DNA of 64,000 nt. It comes from Pseudomonas palleroniana (GTDB lineage Bacteria; Pseudomonadota; Gammaproteobacteria; Pseudomonadales; Pseudomonadaceae). Shown piece by piece: positions 51,530-60,521 of the stretch. Numbering within the stretch: position 1 is the stretch's first letter; each line of letters begins with the position of its first letter. The DNA is taken from the NCBI RefSeq assembly GCF_003031675.1, contig NZ_PYWX01000034.1, positions 84,117 through 148,116 of the forward strand, written 5' to 3'. The notes beneath the pieces were generated by a model. It had not been told where the DNA came from and searched no databases. It was given only the letters and a program-made list of their open reading frames with translations. The position numbers and the translations under genes are program-made.

Positions 51530-51617
51530 GTGCGAGGGGGCTTGCTCCCGATGACGGTGGATCAGGTTTGAACAGGCTGACTGACACACCTCGATCGGGA
51601 GCAAGCCCCCTCCCACA
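51530..51617. repeat. Inverted repeat, family A, between binding protein gene and livH
   Basis: Arms GAGGGGGCTTGCTCCCGAT and ATCGGGAGCAAGCCCCCTCC flank about 45 bases. In the minus-strand transcript it forms a hairpin about 20 bases after the binding-protein stop, well placed to stop processing or part of transcription. Confidence 0.8.
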
Positions 51618-51638
51618 TTGGAACTGTGGTGCTAATGC

Positions 51639-52772
51639 TTACTTCTGTTTTTCCAGCTGGTGGTATTTGCCGTCTTTATCCCACTGGTAAACCACGTAGT
51701 CGGAGACCTTCAGGTCGCCCTTGGCATCCCAGGCTTTTTCGCCCATGACGGTTTTCACCGGGTGAGCCTTGAGCCACTTGGCGGCGTCTTCGCCCTTGTT
51801 GGATTTCGCACCGTTGAAACCAGCGGCCAGGGCCTGGATCGAAGCGTAGGCGTACAGGGTGTAGCCTTCAGGCTCGTAACCGGCCTTACGGAACTCATCC
51901 ACCACGGCCTTGCTGTCAGGCAGCAAGCGCGGATCGGCGCCGAATGTCATGAGTACGCCGTCTACGTACTGGTTGCCACCGGCTGTTTTCGCCAGTTCGT
52001 CGGTCACTACGCCGTCATCGGACATGAACTTGGCTTTGAGGCCCGCTTCACGAATCTGACGAACCAAAGGACCGGCTTCCGGGTGCAGGCCGCCGAAGTA
52101 CACAACGTCGGCGTCCAGGGAGCGGATCTTGGTAACCAGGGCGCTGAAGTCTTTCTCGCCACGGGTCAGGCCCTCTTCCAGCACAGGCTTCACGCCGCGC
52201 TTGGTCAACTGGGCGGAGGTAGCGTCGGCCAGGCCCTTGCCGTAGGTGTCCTTGTCGTTGATGACTGCGACTTTCTTGCCCTTGAGCACGTCGACGATGT
52301 AGTCGCCGGCGACGATACCTTGCTGGTCGTCCCGCCCGCACATGCGGAACATGGCGCCCAGGCCGCGTTCGGTCACTTGTGGGTTGGTGGAGCCTGGGGT
52401 GATCGCGATGATGCCCGCTTCGTCGTAGACCTCGGAGGCCGGGATGGTGTTGGACGAGCAGAAGTGCCCGACCACGCCGATCACTTTATCCTGGTCCGCC
52501 AGGCGGTTGGCCACGGCCACGGCCTGCTTGGGTTCACAGGCGTCGTCACCGGCGACCAGCTTGATCTGTTCGCCGTTGATACCGCCCGCCTTGTTGATCA
52601 CATCGGCCGCCGCTTGGGCACCCTTCATGTACTGCTCACCGAAAGCTGCGTTGGCACCCGTCATCGGGCCGGCCACGCCAATCTTCACATCAGCTTGAAC
52701 AAACGTAGAAACACCCAGCGCCGCTGCGACGGCGAGAGCCAGGAAACCTTTCTTGTAAAACGTCTGGGACAT
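51639..52772 (-). CDS. Branched-chain amino acid ABC transporter substrate-binding protein
   Basis: A 377-residue periplasmic binding protein of the LivJ/BraC family. The signal peptide spans residues 1-25 (cleavage at VQA-DVK). The mature part starts VKIGVAGPMTGANAAFGEQY and contains the ligand-loop segments VVGHFCSSNTIPASEVY and ITPGSTNPQ, with a cysteine pair near 55 and 145. Start is ATG 52772, preceded by GGAGCACCACTC; an upstream in-frame start at 52817 is unlikely. It resembles PA4913. It heads the operon and has a consensus sigma-54 promoter. Confidence 0.92.
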   Translation of the reverse strand: MSQTFYKKGFLALAVAAALGVSTFVQADVKIGVAGPMTGANAAFGEQYMKGAQAAADVINKAGGINGEQIKLVAGDDACEPKQAVAVANRLADQDKVIGVVGHFCSSNTIPASEVYDEAGIIAITPGSTNPQVTERGLGAMFRMCGRDDQQGIVAGDYIVDVLKGKKVAVINDKDTYGKGLADATSAQLTKRGVKPVLEEGLTRGEKDFSALVTKIRSLDADVVYFGGLHPEAGPLVRQIREAGLKAKFMSDDGVVTDELAKTAGGNQYVDGVLMTFGADPRLLPDSKAVVDEFRKAGYEPEGYTLYAYASIQALAAGFNGAKSNKGEDAAKWLKAHPVKTVMGEKAWDAKGDLKVSDYVVYQWDKDGKYHQLEKQK

Positions 52773-52841
52773 GAGTGGTGCTCCGATATTTTTGATTTTT
52801 GGCACGACAACTTGCATTCAAACTTTCCACTGAAAGCCCAG

Positions 52842-52857
52842 AGCAAGGCGCGTGCCA
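52842..52857 (-). promoter_or_regulatory. Consensus sigma-54 promoter for the amino-acid ABC operon
   Basis: On the minus strand the sequence TGGCACGCGCCTTGCT matches TGGCACG-N4-TTGCT at every conserved position, with GG and GC in correct register. The transcript would start near 52831, leaving about 59 bases before the ATG. Expression should need RpoN and an enhancer-binding activator. Confidence 0.8.
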
Positions 52858-52928
52858 TTACGTTTTTATTCTTCAAAAAGACACGGTGTCATTGTTATCA
52901 CGGGTGTTTCGCCGCCTTTCGCCAGGAC

Positions 52929-53003
52929 GTGCAACCGTCTAGCGTCAGGAGGTGCAACCTTTCACCGCAAAAAGTACAACCCGAGCAGGTCGCACCTGCA
53001 ACC
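52929..53003. promoter_or_regulatory. Four phased direct repeats upstream of the sigma-54 promoter
   Basis: GTGCAACC (52929), GTGCAACC (52952), GTACAACC (52974) and CTGCAACC (52996) recur at 23, 22 and 22 bases, i.e. two helical turns. They lie about 100-170 bases upstream of the predicted start, the usual place for activator sites of sigma-54 systems. The sites do not form clean NtrC palindromes. The remainder of the 374-base gap (52773-53146) shows no gene. Confidence 0.55.
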
Positions 53004-53146
53004 AGACGGATAAACGACAGTTCCTACACCTGTAACAACGTGCGTAACGGAACTGCACATTTACAGTGCGCGATTGCTACGACTTGCACCAATACAGATT
53101 AGTAGCCGGCTAAGAAAATGCAGGCTTTTGACAGGTATCTCGCCGA

Positions 53147-54430
53147 TCAGATCACGATCCGCAGGCACTGCCCCGCGTGATACAGCGAGAATCCGGCCTC
53201 ATACAGGCAACTGCGCAGGCCCACCCCGACCAACGGCTGCATCGGCGCAAAAGGAATCGGCAACGCCTGGGGATCCTGGTGACATAAATAGTCGGCGAAC
53301 GCCTTGCCGACCACGCTACCGGTGGTCACGCCACGCCCGTTATAACCCGTGACGGCCACCAGGCCCGGCGCAGGCTCGAACAGGCGCATCAAATGGTCCG
53401 GGGTGAAGGCAATACAGCCAGTCCAGGTGTATTCCCACTGCACCGATTTGAGGTACGGGAAGTAATGCTGCTGCACCCGATCGGCCCACGCCTTGAGGAA
53501 CCACGCCGGCTTCTGATTGCCGTTGCCCAGGCTGCCGAGCAACAGGCGGCCGTCGGCGTCACGGCGGATACTGCTCAACACCTGGCGGGTGTCCCATGAA
53601 CCTTGCCCACCGGGCAGAATCTGCTCGGCAGCGGCATCGGTCAGCGGCGCGGAGGCGACCTGATAGTAGTAGCCGGGGAAAAAATTGCGCCGCAGCTCAG
53701 TCCACTCACCTTCGGTGTAGGCATTGGAGGCGATCACCACCTGCGCGGCCTGCACAGAGCCCTGCGCGGTCTGCACCGACCAGTGTGAACCTTGGCGCTC
53801 GAGCTGGGTGACCGGGGAATGGTCGAACAACTGCCCACCCAGGCCAACCGCGGCATTCGCCAATCCGGTGGTATAGGCCATTGGATTCAAGGTACCAGCA
53901 CGCCGATCCAGCAGCGCGGCGGCAATCTTGCGGGTGCCCGTAGCCTGCTCGCACGCCTGCCCGGTGAGCAGCTCAACCGGCGCGCCACGGCGCTTCCATT
54001 GTTCTTCACGACTGCGCAGATCCGCTTCGCCACGCGCGTTGTGCGCCATGTGCAAGGTGCCCTCGCGGCGCAATTGGCAATCGATGTTGTATTTGTCGAC
54101 CAGGCTGAACACCAGGGACGGTGCTGCGCCCAGCATGCGGTTGAGCTGGCTGCCTACCGCTTCGCCGAAACCGGCTTCGATTTCGTCCGGAGGAATCCAC
54201 AAACCGGCGTTGACCAGCCCGACGTTACGTCCCGAACCCCCATGGCCGGTGCGATGGGCTTCCAGCACGGCAACGCTCTTACCCTGTTCCAACAAATGAA
54301 TGGCTGCCGACAAACCGGTGATCCCGGCGCCGATCACACACACATCCACCTTGACCTCGCCCTTGAGCGCGGCACGATCCGGCCGGCCGGGGGTGAGGTA
54401 TTCCCATAAACATGTTTCGCGTAGTGCCAT
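53147..54430 (-). CDS. amaA: FAD-dependent L-pipecolate oxidase (AmaA-like)
   Basis: A 427-residue DAO-family flavoprotein. The dinucleotide motif VIGAGITGLSAAIHLLEQG is near residue 32, followed by VLEAHRTGHGGSGRNVGLVN, and the C-terminal FAD segment is GYNGRGVTTGSVVGKAFADYL near 375. The sequence resembles the P. putida pipecolate oxidase PP_5257, and gene order with amaB and a LysR gene is the same. It would oxidise L-pipecolate to piperideine-6-carboxylate in lysine breakdown. Gamma-glutamylputrescine oxidase is the alternative family label. Start is ATG 54430; the longer form from 54484 runs into the repeat region. Confidence 0.82.
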   Translation of the reverse strand: MALRETCLWEYLTPGRPDRAALKGEVKVDVCVIGAGITGLSAAIHLLEQGKSVAVLEAHRTGHGGSGRNVGLVNAGLWIPPDEIEAGFGEAVGSQLNRMLGAAPSLVFSLVDKYNIDCQLRREGTLHMAHNARGEADLRSREEQWKRRGAPVELLTGQACEQATGTRKIAAALLDRRAGTLNPMAYTTGLANAAVGLGGQLFDHSPVTQLERQGSHWSVQTAQGSVQAAQVVIASNAYTEGEWTELRRNFFPGYYYQVASAPLTDAAAEQILPGGQGSWDTRQVLSSIRRDADGRLLLGSLGNGNQKPAWFLKAWADRVQQHYFPYLKSVQWEYTWTGCIAFTPDHLMRLFEPAPGLVAVTGYNGRGVTTGSVVGKAFADYLCHQDPQALPIPFAPMQPLVGVGLRSCLYEAGFSLYHAGQCLRIVI

Positions 54431-54485
54431 TGCCAGACTCCGATGAGACCCAACAAACAACAATTTTGATATGTAAATACACACA

Positions 54486-54579
54486 ACTGTGGGAGGGGGC
54501 TTGCTCCCGATAGCGGTGTGTCAGTCAGCCTATTCCAACCTGATCCACCGCCATCGGGAGCAAGCCCCCTCCCACAGTT
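54486..54579. repeat. Inverted repeat, family A, between amaB and amaA
   Basis: Arms AACTGTGGGAGGGGGCTTGC... (27 bases) and their exact complement flank a 40-base spacer. It lies between amaB and amaA on the minus strand, so the two genes may not be cotranscribed at equal level. Confidence 0.85.
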
Positions 54580-54602
54580 CTATCTCACTGCGACTTGAGG
54601 TA

Positions 54603-56093
54603 TCAGTCGAAAGTGATGCCCTGGGCCAGCGGGAGCTCAAGCGAGTAGTTCACGGTGTTGGTCTGGCGACGCATATAGCCGCGCCACGCATCCGAACCCG
54701 ACTCACGCCCGCCGCCGGTTTCTTTCTCACCGCCAAACGCGCCGCCGATTTCCGCGCCGCTCGGGCCGATGTTGACGTTGGCGATCCCGCAATCACTGCC
54801 CACCGCCGACATGAACTGTTCGGCTTCACGCACATCCGTGGTGAAGATGCACGACGACAACCCTTGCGGCACGGCGTTGTTCAGGCGCAGGGCCTCGTTG
54901 AAGTCGCTGTAGCCGATCACATACAGGATCGGCGCAAAGGTTTCGCTGCACACCACGTCGCTCTGCTCGGGCATTTCCACGATGGCAGGCGATACGTAAT
55001 AGGCGTTGGGGAACTTGTCCTCCAACTGACGCTTGCCGCCGAACACCTTGCCGCCTTCGCTCAGGGCCTGCTCGAGCGCGTCCTGCATATTTTCAAAGCT
55101 GTGTTTATCAATCAGCGGGCCGATCAGGTTGCCTTCCAGCGGGTGGCCGATGCGCACTTTGGCATAGGCAGCCTTGAGGCGGATGACGATTTCTTCCTTG
55201 ACCGACTCATGGGCGATCAGGCGGCGCAAGGTGGTGCAACGCTGGCCGGCGGTGCCGACCGCACTGAACAGGATGGCGCGCACGGCCATGTCCAGGTCGG
55301 CGCTCGGGCCGAGGATCATCGCGTTGTTGCCGCCCAGCTCGAGAATGCTGCGGGCAAAGCGTGCGGCGACTTTGGGCGCCACTTCGCGGCCCATGCGGGT
55401 GCTGCCGGTGGCGCTGATCAGGGCCACACGCGGGTCATCCACCAACGCGGCGCCCGCATCGCGGCCGCCGATGATGACTTGGCTCAGGTACGGCGGCGCA
55501 TCGTTGAAATGCTTCAGGACGCGCTCGAACAGCGCCTGGCAGGCCAGGGCGGTGAGCGGGGTCTTTTCCGACGGTTTCCAGATCACCGCGTTACCGCACA
55601 CCAACGCCAGGGCCGTGTTCCACGCCCACACCGCCACCGGGAAGTTGAACGCACTGATCACTCCGACCACGCCCAGCGGGTGCCAGGTTTCACGCATGTG
55701 GTGGCCGGGGCGCTCGGAGGCAATGGTCAAGCCGTACAGCTGGCGGGACAGGCCGACGGCGAAATCGCAGATGTCGATCATTTCCTGTACTTCACCCAAG
55801 CCTTCCTGGGTGATCTTGCCCGCTTCCCAGGACACCAGTTCGCCCAGGTCGGCCTTGTATTCGCGCAGCACGTCGCCGAACTGGCGCACCAGCTCGCCGC
55901 GACGCGGGGCCGGCACTTTGCGCCAGGCTTCGAATGCATGCTCGGCGCGACTGACCTGTTGCTCCACCTCGGCGGCACCTTCCCAATGCACGCTGCCGAG
56001 ACGGCTGCCATCAATCGGCGAATGCACGGGTTGTTTACCCGACTGGTACAACGCCGGGTCTACCCCGAGGCGATCAAGCAATGCGGCAACCAT
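54603..56093 (-). CDS. amaB: Aldehyde dehydrogenase, piperideine-6-carboxylate/2-aminoadipate semialdehyde type (AmaB)
   Basis: A 496-residue ALDH of the antiquitin (ALDH7) group, which oxidises 2-aminoadipate semialdehyde to 2-aminoadipate. The NAD motif is SATGSTRMG near residue 245, the catalytic Glu is in LELGGNNAMILGP near 265, and the catalytic Cys is in GTAGQRCTTLRRL near 300. The GGGRESGSDAWRGYMRRQT end is family-typical. Start is ATG 56093, with GGAGCGACCC upstream. With amaA it forms the pipecolate branch of lysine catabolism; a divergent LysR gene probably regulates both. Confidence 0.9.
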   Translation of the reverse strand: MVAALLDRLGVDPALYQSGKQPVHSPIDGSRLGSVHWEGAAEVEQQVSRAEHAFEAWRKVPAPRRGELVRQFGDVLREYKADLGELVSWEAGKITQEGLGEVQEMIDICDFAVGLSRQLYGLTIASERPGHHMRETWHPLGVVGVISAFNFPVAVWAWNTALALVCGNAVIWKPSEKTPLTALACQALFERVLKHFNDAPPYLSQVIIGGRDAGAALVDDPRVALISATGSTRMGREVAPKVAARFARSILELGGNNAMILGPSADLDMAVRAILFSAVGTAGQRCTTLRRLIAHESVKEEIVIRLKAAYAKVRIGHPLEGNLIGPLIDKHSFENMQDALEQALSEGGKVFGGKRQLEDKFPNAYYVSPAIVEMPEQSDVVCSETFAPILYVIGYSDFNEALRLNNAVPQGLSSCIFTTDVREAEQFMSAVGSDCGIANVNIGPSGAEIGGAFGGEKETGGGRESGSDAWRGYMRRQTNTVNYSLELPLAQGITFD

Positions 56094-56166
56094 GGGTCGC
56101 TCCTTCAATCTGCAGACAGAAAATTCGCGCCGCGCCCAGCACGGCAATCCAGAGCTTATTTGTAGC

Positions 56167-56182
56167 TGGCCCAAGACTTGCC
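56167..56182 (+). promoter_or_regulatory. Weak sigma-54-like match before the LysR gene
   Basis: TGGCCCAAGACTTGCC has TGGC and TTGC in correct register but mismatches at three conserved positions. It would start about 55 bases before the LysR gene. A single site in a 154-base divergent region; it may be chance. Confidence 0.25.
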
Positions 56183-56247
56183 AACAAACGACGATTAGGC
56201 GAGATATCATTCCGTTTATTCATGCAAAGCATCAGACGAGGCGTGCA

Positions 56248-57138
56248 GTGCTGAACAAAAGACATTTGCCTTCGATCACCGCCCTGCAGTGTTTCGAAGC
56301 CGCCACCCGCCATTTGAGCTTCACCCGCGCCGCCGAGGAGTTGAACCTCACGCAGAGCGCGGTGAGCAAGCAAGTGGCGCAACTGGAAGAACTGCTGCAA
56401 CACCTGCTGTTCCGCCGAGTACGCCGCCGCCTGCAGATGACGCCGGCAGGGGATCTGTACCTGGTGGAAGTGCGCAAGATCCTCACGCAGGTGGAGATGT
56501 CCACCCATTACCTGCGCTCCTACGGCGGCGAGACCGAGGTATTGCGCGTGTCCACGCCGTACACCTTTGGCGCACGCTGGCTGGTGCCACGCCTCAAGGG
56601 CTGGCGTTTGCGTCACCCGCAAATCCACCTCGACCTGTGCAACGAGCAGGCCCCCGATGAACTGCTGCAAGGCAAGGCGGACATGGCCTTTTACTTCGGC
56701 CAGGGCTCACGCGCCGGCACCGAGAGCCTGAAGCTGTTCAGCGAGGAGTTGGTGCCGGTGTGCGCGCCGGAGAGCCTGCCGGCCAAACCGTTCAGTGATC
56801 CGACCCAACTGAGCGAGCTGGTACTGCTGCAAAACGCCTCACGCCCCCAAGGCTGGCACGACTGGTTCGCCAGCCAAGGCTACCAGACCGAACACAGCTA
56901 CCACGGGCCGCGTTTCGACACCTTCTATATGTGCATTCGTGCGGCACAGGTGGGCTGTGGCGTGGCGCTGCTGCCGCGGTTTCTGGTGGAGGAAGAGCTG
57001 GCCGAGGGCAAGCTGGTGATTCCCTGGCAGCATGCGATGCCAAGCCAGGACGCGTATTACCTGGCTTATCCCGAGCACTCGGCAGAGGTGCCCAAGGTAC
57101 GCGAATTCGTGAAATGGATGATGGAGCAAGTGGCTTAG
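56248..57138 (+). CDS. LysR-family regulator, probable regulator of amaAB
   Basis: A 296-residue LysR-type regulator. The N-terminal helix-turn-helix is SFTRAAEELNLTQSAVSKQVAQLEELL (residues 21-47), with the GcvA-like start LPSITALQCFEAATRHLSF. A periplasmic-binding-like effector domain follows from about 95 (LRVSTPYTFGARWLVPRLKGW). Start is GTG 56248: the frame has no ATG near and open sequence upstream belongs to the antisense of amaB. Divergent from amaB, as PP_5259 is in P. putida. Confidence 0.87.
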   Translation: MLNKRHLPSITALQCFEAATRHLSFTRAAEELNLTQSAVSKQVAQLEELLQHLLFRRVRRRLQMTPAGDLYLVEVRKILTQVEMSTHYLRSYGGETEVLRVSTPYTFGARWLVPRLKGWRLRHPQIHLDLCNEQAPDELLQGKADMAFYFGQGSRAGTESLKLFSEELVPVCAPESLPAKPFSDPTQLSELVLLQNASRPQGWHDWFASQGYQTEHSYHGPRFDTFYMCIRAAQVGCGVALLPRFLVEEELAEGKLVIPWQHAMPSQDAYYLAYPEHSAEVPKVREFVKWMMEQVA

Positions 57139-57153
57139 TACCCGGGATACCGC

Positions 57154-57222
57154 AATCGGGAGCAAGCCCCCTCCCACACTTGGAATGCATTCCAACCTGT
57201 GGGAGGGGGCTTGCTCCCGATG
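57154..57222. repeat. Inverted repeat, family A, between LysR and pncB
   Basis: Arms ATCGGGAGCAAGCCCCCTCC and GGGAGGGGGCTTGCTCCCGA flank TGGAATGCATTCCA, itself a palindrome. It fills the first half of the 208-base gap. Confidence 0.85.
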
Positions 57223-57346
57223 AGGCCAGTCGTCACACCCGAAAAAATCACTGGCAAAACCCCATGGGTCTATGCGCCACTAGCGCCATTCCTTAATCGT
57301 GCGTAACGGCCGGCGCCCCTCGCCGACCCGTCTGGAGATTCCCATA

Positions 57347-58561
57347 ATGAGCGAGAGTGTGTTTGCCGATCGCATCGTGCAGAACCTGCTCGACACCGAC
57401 TTCTACAAGCTGACCATGATGCAGGCGGTGCTGCACAACTACCCCAACGTGGAAGTTGAATGGGAATTCCGTTGCCGTAACAGCGAAGACCTGCGCCCAT
57501 ACCTGGCGGAAATCCGCTACCAGATCGAGCGTCTCGCCGAACTGAGCCTGAGCGCTGACCAACTGAGTTTCCTGGAGCGCATCAGCTTCATGAAGCCGGA
57601 CTTCCTGCGTTTTCTCGGGTTGTTCCGCTTCAACTTGCGTTACGTGCAAACCGGCATCGAGAATGGCGAGTTGTTCATCCGCCTGCGCGGGCCGTGGCTG
57701 CATGTGATCCTGTTTGAAGTGCCGATGCTGGCCATCGTCAGCGAAGTGCGTAACCGCTACCGCTACCAGACCGTGATCCTGGAACAGGCCCGCGAGCAGC
57801 TGTATCGCAAGTTCGACTGGCTCACCGACAACGCCAGCAGCGACGAGCTGTCGGAGTTGCAGGTGGCCGACTTCGGCACGCGTCGACGCTTCTCGTACCG
57901 GGTGCAGGAAGAAGTGGTCAATGTGCTCAAGCATGACTTCCCCGGGCGATTCGTCGGCACCAGCAACGTGCACCTGGCCCGCGAGCTGGGCATGAAACCC
58001 CTGGGCACCATGGCTCACGAGTGGATCATGGCGCATCAGCAACTCGGCCCGCGCCTGATCGACAGCCAGATCGCCGCGCTCGACTGCTGGGTCCGCGAAT
58101 ACCGTGGCCTGCTGGGTATTGCCCTGACCGATTGCATCACCACCGACGCGTTCCTCGGCGACTTCGATTTGTACTTCGCCAAGCTGTTCGACGGCCTGCG
58201 CCACGATTCCGGCGACCCCGTGCAGTGGGCCGAGAAAGCCATCGCCCACTACCACAAGCTCGGTATCGAGCCGATGAGCAAGACCCTGGTGTTCTCCGAC
58301 AGCCTGACACTGCCCAAGGCCCTGGAGATATTCCGTGCGCTGCGCGGTCGGATCAATGTGAGCTTCGGCATCGGCACCAACCTGACCTGTGATATCCCAG
58401 GGGTTGAGCCGATGAGCATCGTGCTTAAAATGACGGCCTGCAATGGCCAGCCGGTGGCGAAGATCTCTGATGAGGCGGGCAAGACCCATTGCACCGACCC
58501 GAATTTCGTCGCCTATTTGCGTCACGTTTTCAAAGTACCTGCCCTATCCAGCAAGGAGTGA
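57347..58561 (+). CDS. pncB: Nicotinate phosphoribosyltransferase
   Basis: A 404-residue PncB, which converts nicotinate and PRPP to nicotinate mononucleotide in NAD salvage. Marks are the start [20 protein letters not shown], the phosphorylated histidine in [15 protein letters not shown] near residue 222, and [21 protein letters not shown] near 270 with the PRPP-binding GIGTNLTCD near 340. Start is ATG 57347 behind CTGGAGATTCCC. It lies three bases before nadE, forming an NAD-synthesis operon. Confidence 0.96.
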   Translation: MSESVFADRIVQNLLDTDFYKLTMMQAVLHNYPNVEVEWEFRCRNSEDLRPYLAEIRYQIERLAELSLSADQLSFLERISFMKPDFLRFLGLFRFNLRYVQTGIENGELFIRLRGPWLHVILFEVPMLAIVSEVRNRYRYQTVILEQAREQLYRKFDWLTDNASSDELSELQVADFGTRRRFSYRVQEEVVNVLKHDFPGRFVGTSNVHLARELGMKPLGTMAHEWIMAHQQLGPRLIDSQIAALDCWVREYRGLLGIALTDCITTDAFLGDFDLYFAKLFDGLRHDSGDPVQWAEKAIAHYHKLGIEPMSKTLVFSDSLTLPKALEIFRALRGRINVSFGIGTNLTCDIPGVEPMSIVLKMTACNGQPVAKISDEAGKTHCTDPNFVAYLRHVFKVPALSSKE

Positions 58562-58564
58562 ATC

Positions 58565-59392
58565 ATGCAAGCCGTACAGCGTGAGATTGCGCAGCAGCTC
58601 AAGGTCCAAGCGCCGTTCAAAGACCCGGCCGCCCTTGAGGCCGAAGTGGCTCGCCGCGTGGCTTTTATCCAGGATTGCCTGCGCAATTCCGGGCTCAAGA
58701 CGTTGGTGCTGGGCATCAGCGGCGGCGTCGACTCCCTGACCGCGGGCCTCCTGGCCCAGCGCGCGATGAAGGAGCTGCGCGCCACCACCGGTGACCAAGC
58801 CTACCGCTTTATCGCCGTGCGCCTGCCTTACGAAACCCAGTTCGACGAACACGATGCCCAGGCTTCGGTGGACTTTATCGAGCCGGACGAGCGCCACACC
58901 GTGAACATCGGCCCGGCAGTGAAATCCCTGGCCAATGAAGTGGCGGCGTTTGAAGGCAAGGCGGCAGTCTCCCGCGATTTCGTACTGGGCAACACCAAGG
59001 CGCGCATGCGCATGGTCGCGCAATACACCATCGCGGGGGCTACGGGTGGGCTGGTAATCGGCACTGACCATGCGGCGGAAGCGGTCATGGGCTTTTTCAC
59101 CAAGTTCGGTGACGGGGCCTGTGACCTGGCACCGCTGAGCGGGCTGGTAAAGCATCAGGTGCGAGCGATTGCGCGGCACTTTGGCGCGCCGGAGTCGTTG
59201 GTGGAGAAGGTGCCGACGGCCGACCTGGAAGACCTGTCACCGGGCAAGCCGGACGAGGCGTCCCATGGCGTGACCTATGCCGAGATCGATGCGTTCCTGC
59301 ACGGCGAGCCGGTACGTGAGGAAGCGTTCAAGATCATTTGCGATACGTATCGCAAGACCGAGCACAAGCGGGTGATGCCTTTTGCGCCTTGA
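58565..59392 (+). CDS. nadE: NH3-dependent NAD synthetase
   Basis: A 275-residue NAD synthetase of the short, ammonia-dependent type (no glutaminase domain). The ATP pyrophosphatase loop is [13 protein letters not shown] near residue 46, with [22 protein letters not shown] near 160 and [14 protein letters not shown] near 220. It amidates deamido-NAD, completing the route started by pncB. The start is three bases after the pncB stop, within GGAGTGAATC. Confidence 0.96.
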   Translation: MQAVQREIAQQLKVQAPFKDPAALEAEVARRVAFIQDCLRNSGLKTLVLGISGGVDSLTAGLLAQRAMKELRATTGDQAYRFIAVRLPYETQFDEHDAQASVDFIEPDERHTVNIGPAVKSLANEVAAFEGKAAVSRDFVLGNTKARMRMVAQYTIAGATGGLVIGTDHAAEAVMGFFTKFGDGACDLAPLSGLVKHQVRAIARHFGAPESLVEKVPTADLEDLSPGKPDEASHGVTYAEIDAFLHGEPVREEAFKIICDTYRKTEHKRVMPFAP

Positions 59393-59429
59393 GGCGAACT
59401 CGATAGTTTTGGGTTGATTTGCAGAATGT

Positions 59430-59497
59430 CATCGGGGGCAAGCCCCCTCCCACACTTGGAATGCATTCCTACCTGTGGAAGGGGGCTTGCCCCCGAT
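59430..59497. repeat. Inverted repeat, family A, between nadE and azurin gene
   Basis: Arms ATCGGGGGCAAGCCCCCTCC and a one-mismatch complement flank TTGGAATGCATTCC. It lies between the convergent 3' ends of nadE and azu and could terminate both. Confidence 0.85.
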
Positions 59498-59513
59498 GAA
59501 CGATGACGCGGTC

Positions 59514-59960
59514 TTACTTGACGGTCACAGTGCCTTTCATCATCGAGATGTGGCCCGGGAACGAGCAGAAGAACGCATAGTCGGTACCCGCTGCCAGCTT
59601 CGACACATCGAAGGTCACCGAGTCTTTCTCGCCGGCACCGATGATCTTGGTGTGGGCGATGATGCGGGTGTCGCCGTCTTTCAGGTAGTTCTTGTCGAGA
59701 CCGGCGGCCATGCCGTCGCTGGCGATACCTGGCATGTCGGCAGCGGAACTCAGCACCCAGTTATGGCCCATGACGTTTTTCGGCAAGCTGCCGGAGTGGG
59801 TCAGCTCGACGGTGAATGTCTTGCAGCTTTTGTCGATTTCAATGGCCTTGGTGTTAAAGGACATTTGATCAGTGGAGTCGACGGTGACCTTGCACTCTGC
59901 AGCAAGCAACTGGCCGCTCGCCAGAGTCAGCAGGGAAACAGCAACGAGTTTGGCAAACAT
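59514..59960 (-). CDS. azu: Azurin (blue copper protein)
   Basis: A 148-residue precursor: a 20-residue signal peptide (cleavage LLA-AEC) and a 128-residue mature azurin. The type I copper ligands are visible: His in VMGHNWVLS (H46), then Cys, His and Met in [14 protein letters not shown] (C112, H117, M121), and the Cys3-Cys26 disulfide pair. It carries electrons in the periplasm, for example to nitrite reductase or peroxidase. Start is ATG 59960 with GGAGATTCAC upstream. A candidate ANR box lies upstream. Corresponds to PA4922. Confidence 0.97.
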   Translation of the reverse strand: MFAKLVAVSLLTLASGQLLAAECKVTVDSTDQMSFNTKAIEIDKSCKTFTVELTHSGSLPKNVMGHNWVLSSAADMPGIASDGMAAGLDKNYLKDGDTRIIAHTKIIGAGEKDSVTFDVSKLAAGTDYAFFCSFPGHISMMKGTVTVK

Positions 59961-60030
59961 GTGAATCTCCAAGGCAGGGTTTAAAAAACGCGGATTGCGA
60001 CAAGGGTGCCTCAAGCAGGCAGGAATTCTT

Positions 60031-60044
60031 ATGACCTGAATCAA
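60031..60044 (-). promoter_or_regulatory. Candidate ANR/FNR box upstream of azurin gene
   Basis: ATGAC-CTGA-ATCAA matches the FNR/ANR palindrome TTGAY-N4-RTCAA in nine of ten positions. It is centred 78 bases before the azurin ATG. ANR control of azurin is established in P. aeruginosa, which supports the call. The rest of 59961-60148 has no gene. Confidence 0.5.
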
Positions 60045-60148
60045 CAGATTGTATACAACTTTAGGCTATCAGCCGTATCAACACAATCTACCAGCCAAAG
60101 TACTACGACCTGTCTATGATCGGCCCATTACCCAACGGAGTCCGAGCC

Positions 60149-60205
60149 ATGCACCTCAATCAACTGTTCAACGGCCTGTTCGCGGCCTACGCCTGCGGTA
60201 AGTGA
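60149..60205 (+). CDS. Possible 18-residue small peptide
   Basis: A very short frame, ATG 60149 to TGA, encodes MHLNQLFNGLFAAYACGK, preceded by a well-spaced GGAGTCC. It lies between the azurin promoter and the small basic protein gene. The only evidence is a ribosome site and a reasonable amphipathic sequence, so it may be chance. Confidence 0.2.
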   Translation: MHLNQLFNGLFAAYACGK

Positions 60206-60292
60206 AGGCCAAGCGCGCGGCTAAGCTGCTACCATGGCAGCCCAAGGCAGCCGAGCGCCGCCACCCTCACCTTCGACCCTAGAGGATCGCCC

Positions 60293-60475
60293 ATGGCCAA
60301 ACCTAATTACTCCTTCGCCAAACGTCAGAGAGACTTGGCCAAGGAGCGGAAGAAAGAGGAAAAACTGCAACGCAAGAAAGCCGCCGCAGAAGGAGAAGCG
60401 AACGCGCTGAACCATGATGTGGATGGTGAAGAGACGAACGACGAGGCTGAAACACCAAAGGATCCGGCGCAATAA
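60293..60475 (+). CDS. Small highly charged conserved-type protein
   Basis: A 60-residue protein with a basic N-terminal half (NYSFAKRQRDLAKERKKEEK, likely one long helix) and an acidic tail (DVDGEETNDEAETPKDP). No signal or membrane segment. The same kind of short KRQRDLAK-type protein occurs next to azurin-region genes in other Pseudomonas, as I recall. ATG 60293 is preceded by AGAGGATCGCCC. A nucleic-acid or ribosome-associated role is possible from charge only; function unknown. Confidence 0.7.
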   Translation: MAKPNYSFAKRQRDLAKERKKEEKLQRKKAAAEGEANALNHDVDGEETNDEAETPKDPAQ

Positions 60476-60521
60476 ATTGCTTTGTGGTGAGCAGGCCCGC
60501 CCGGCTCACCACAATCCAGGG

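Noticed and set aside
55174..56247. N-terminal extension fusing antisense amaB sequence to the LysR gene
   Set aside because: LysR homology begins only at about 56250; the upstream part is the complement of amaB in an open frame.
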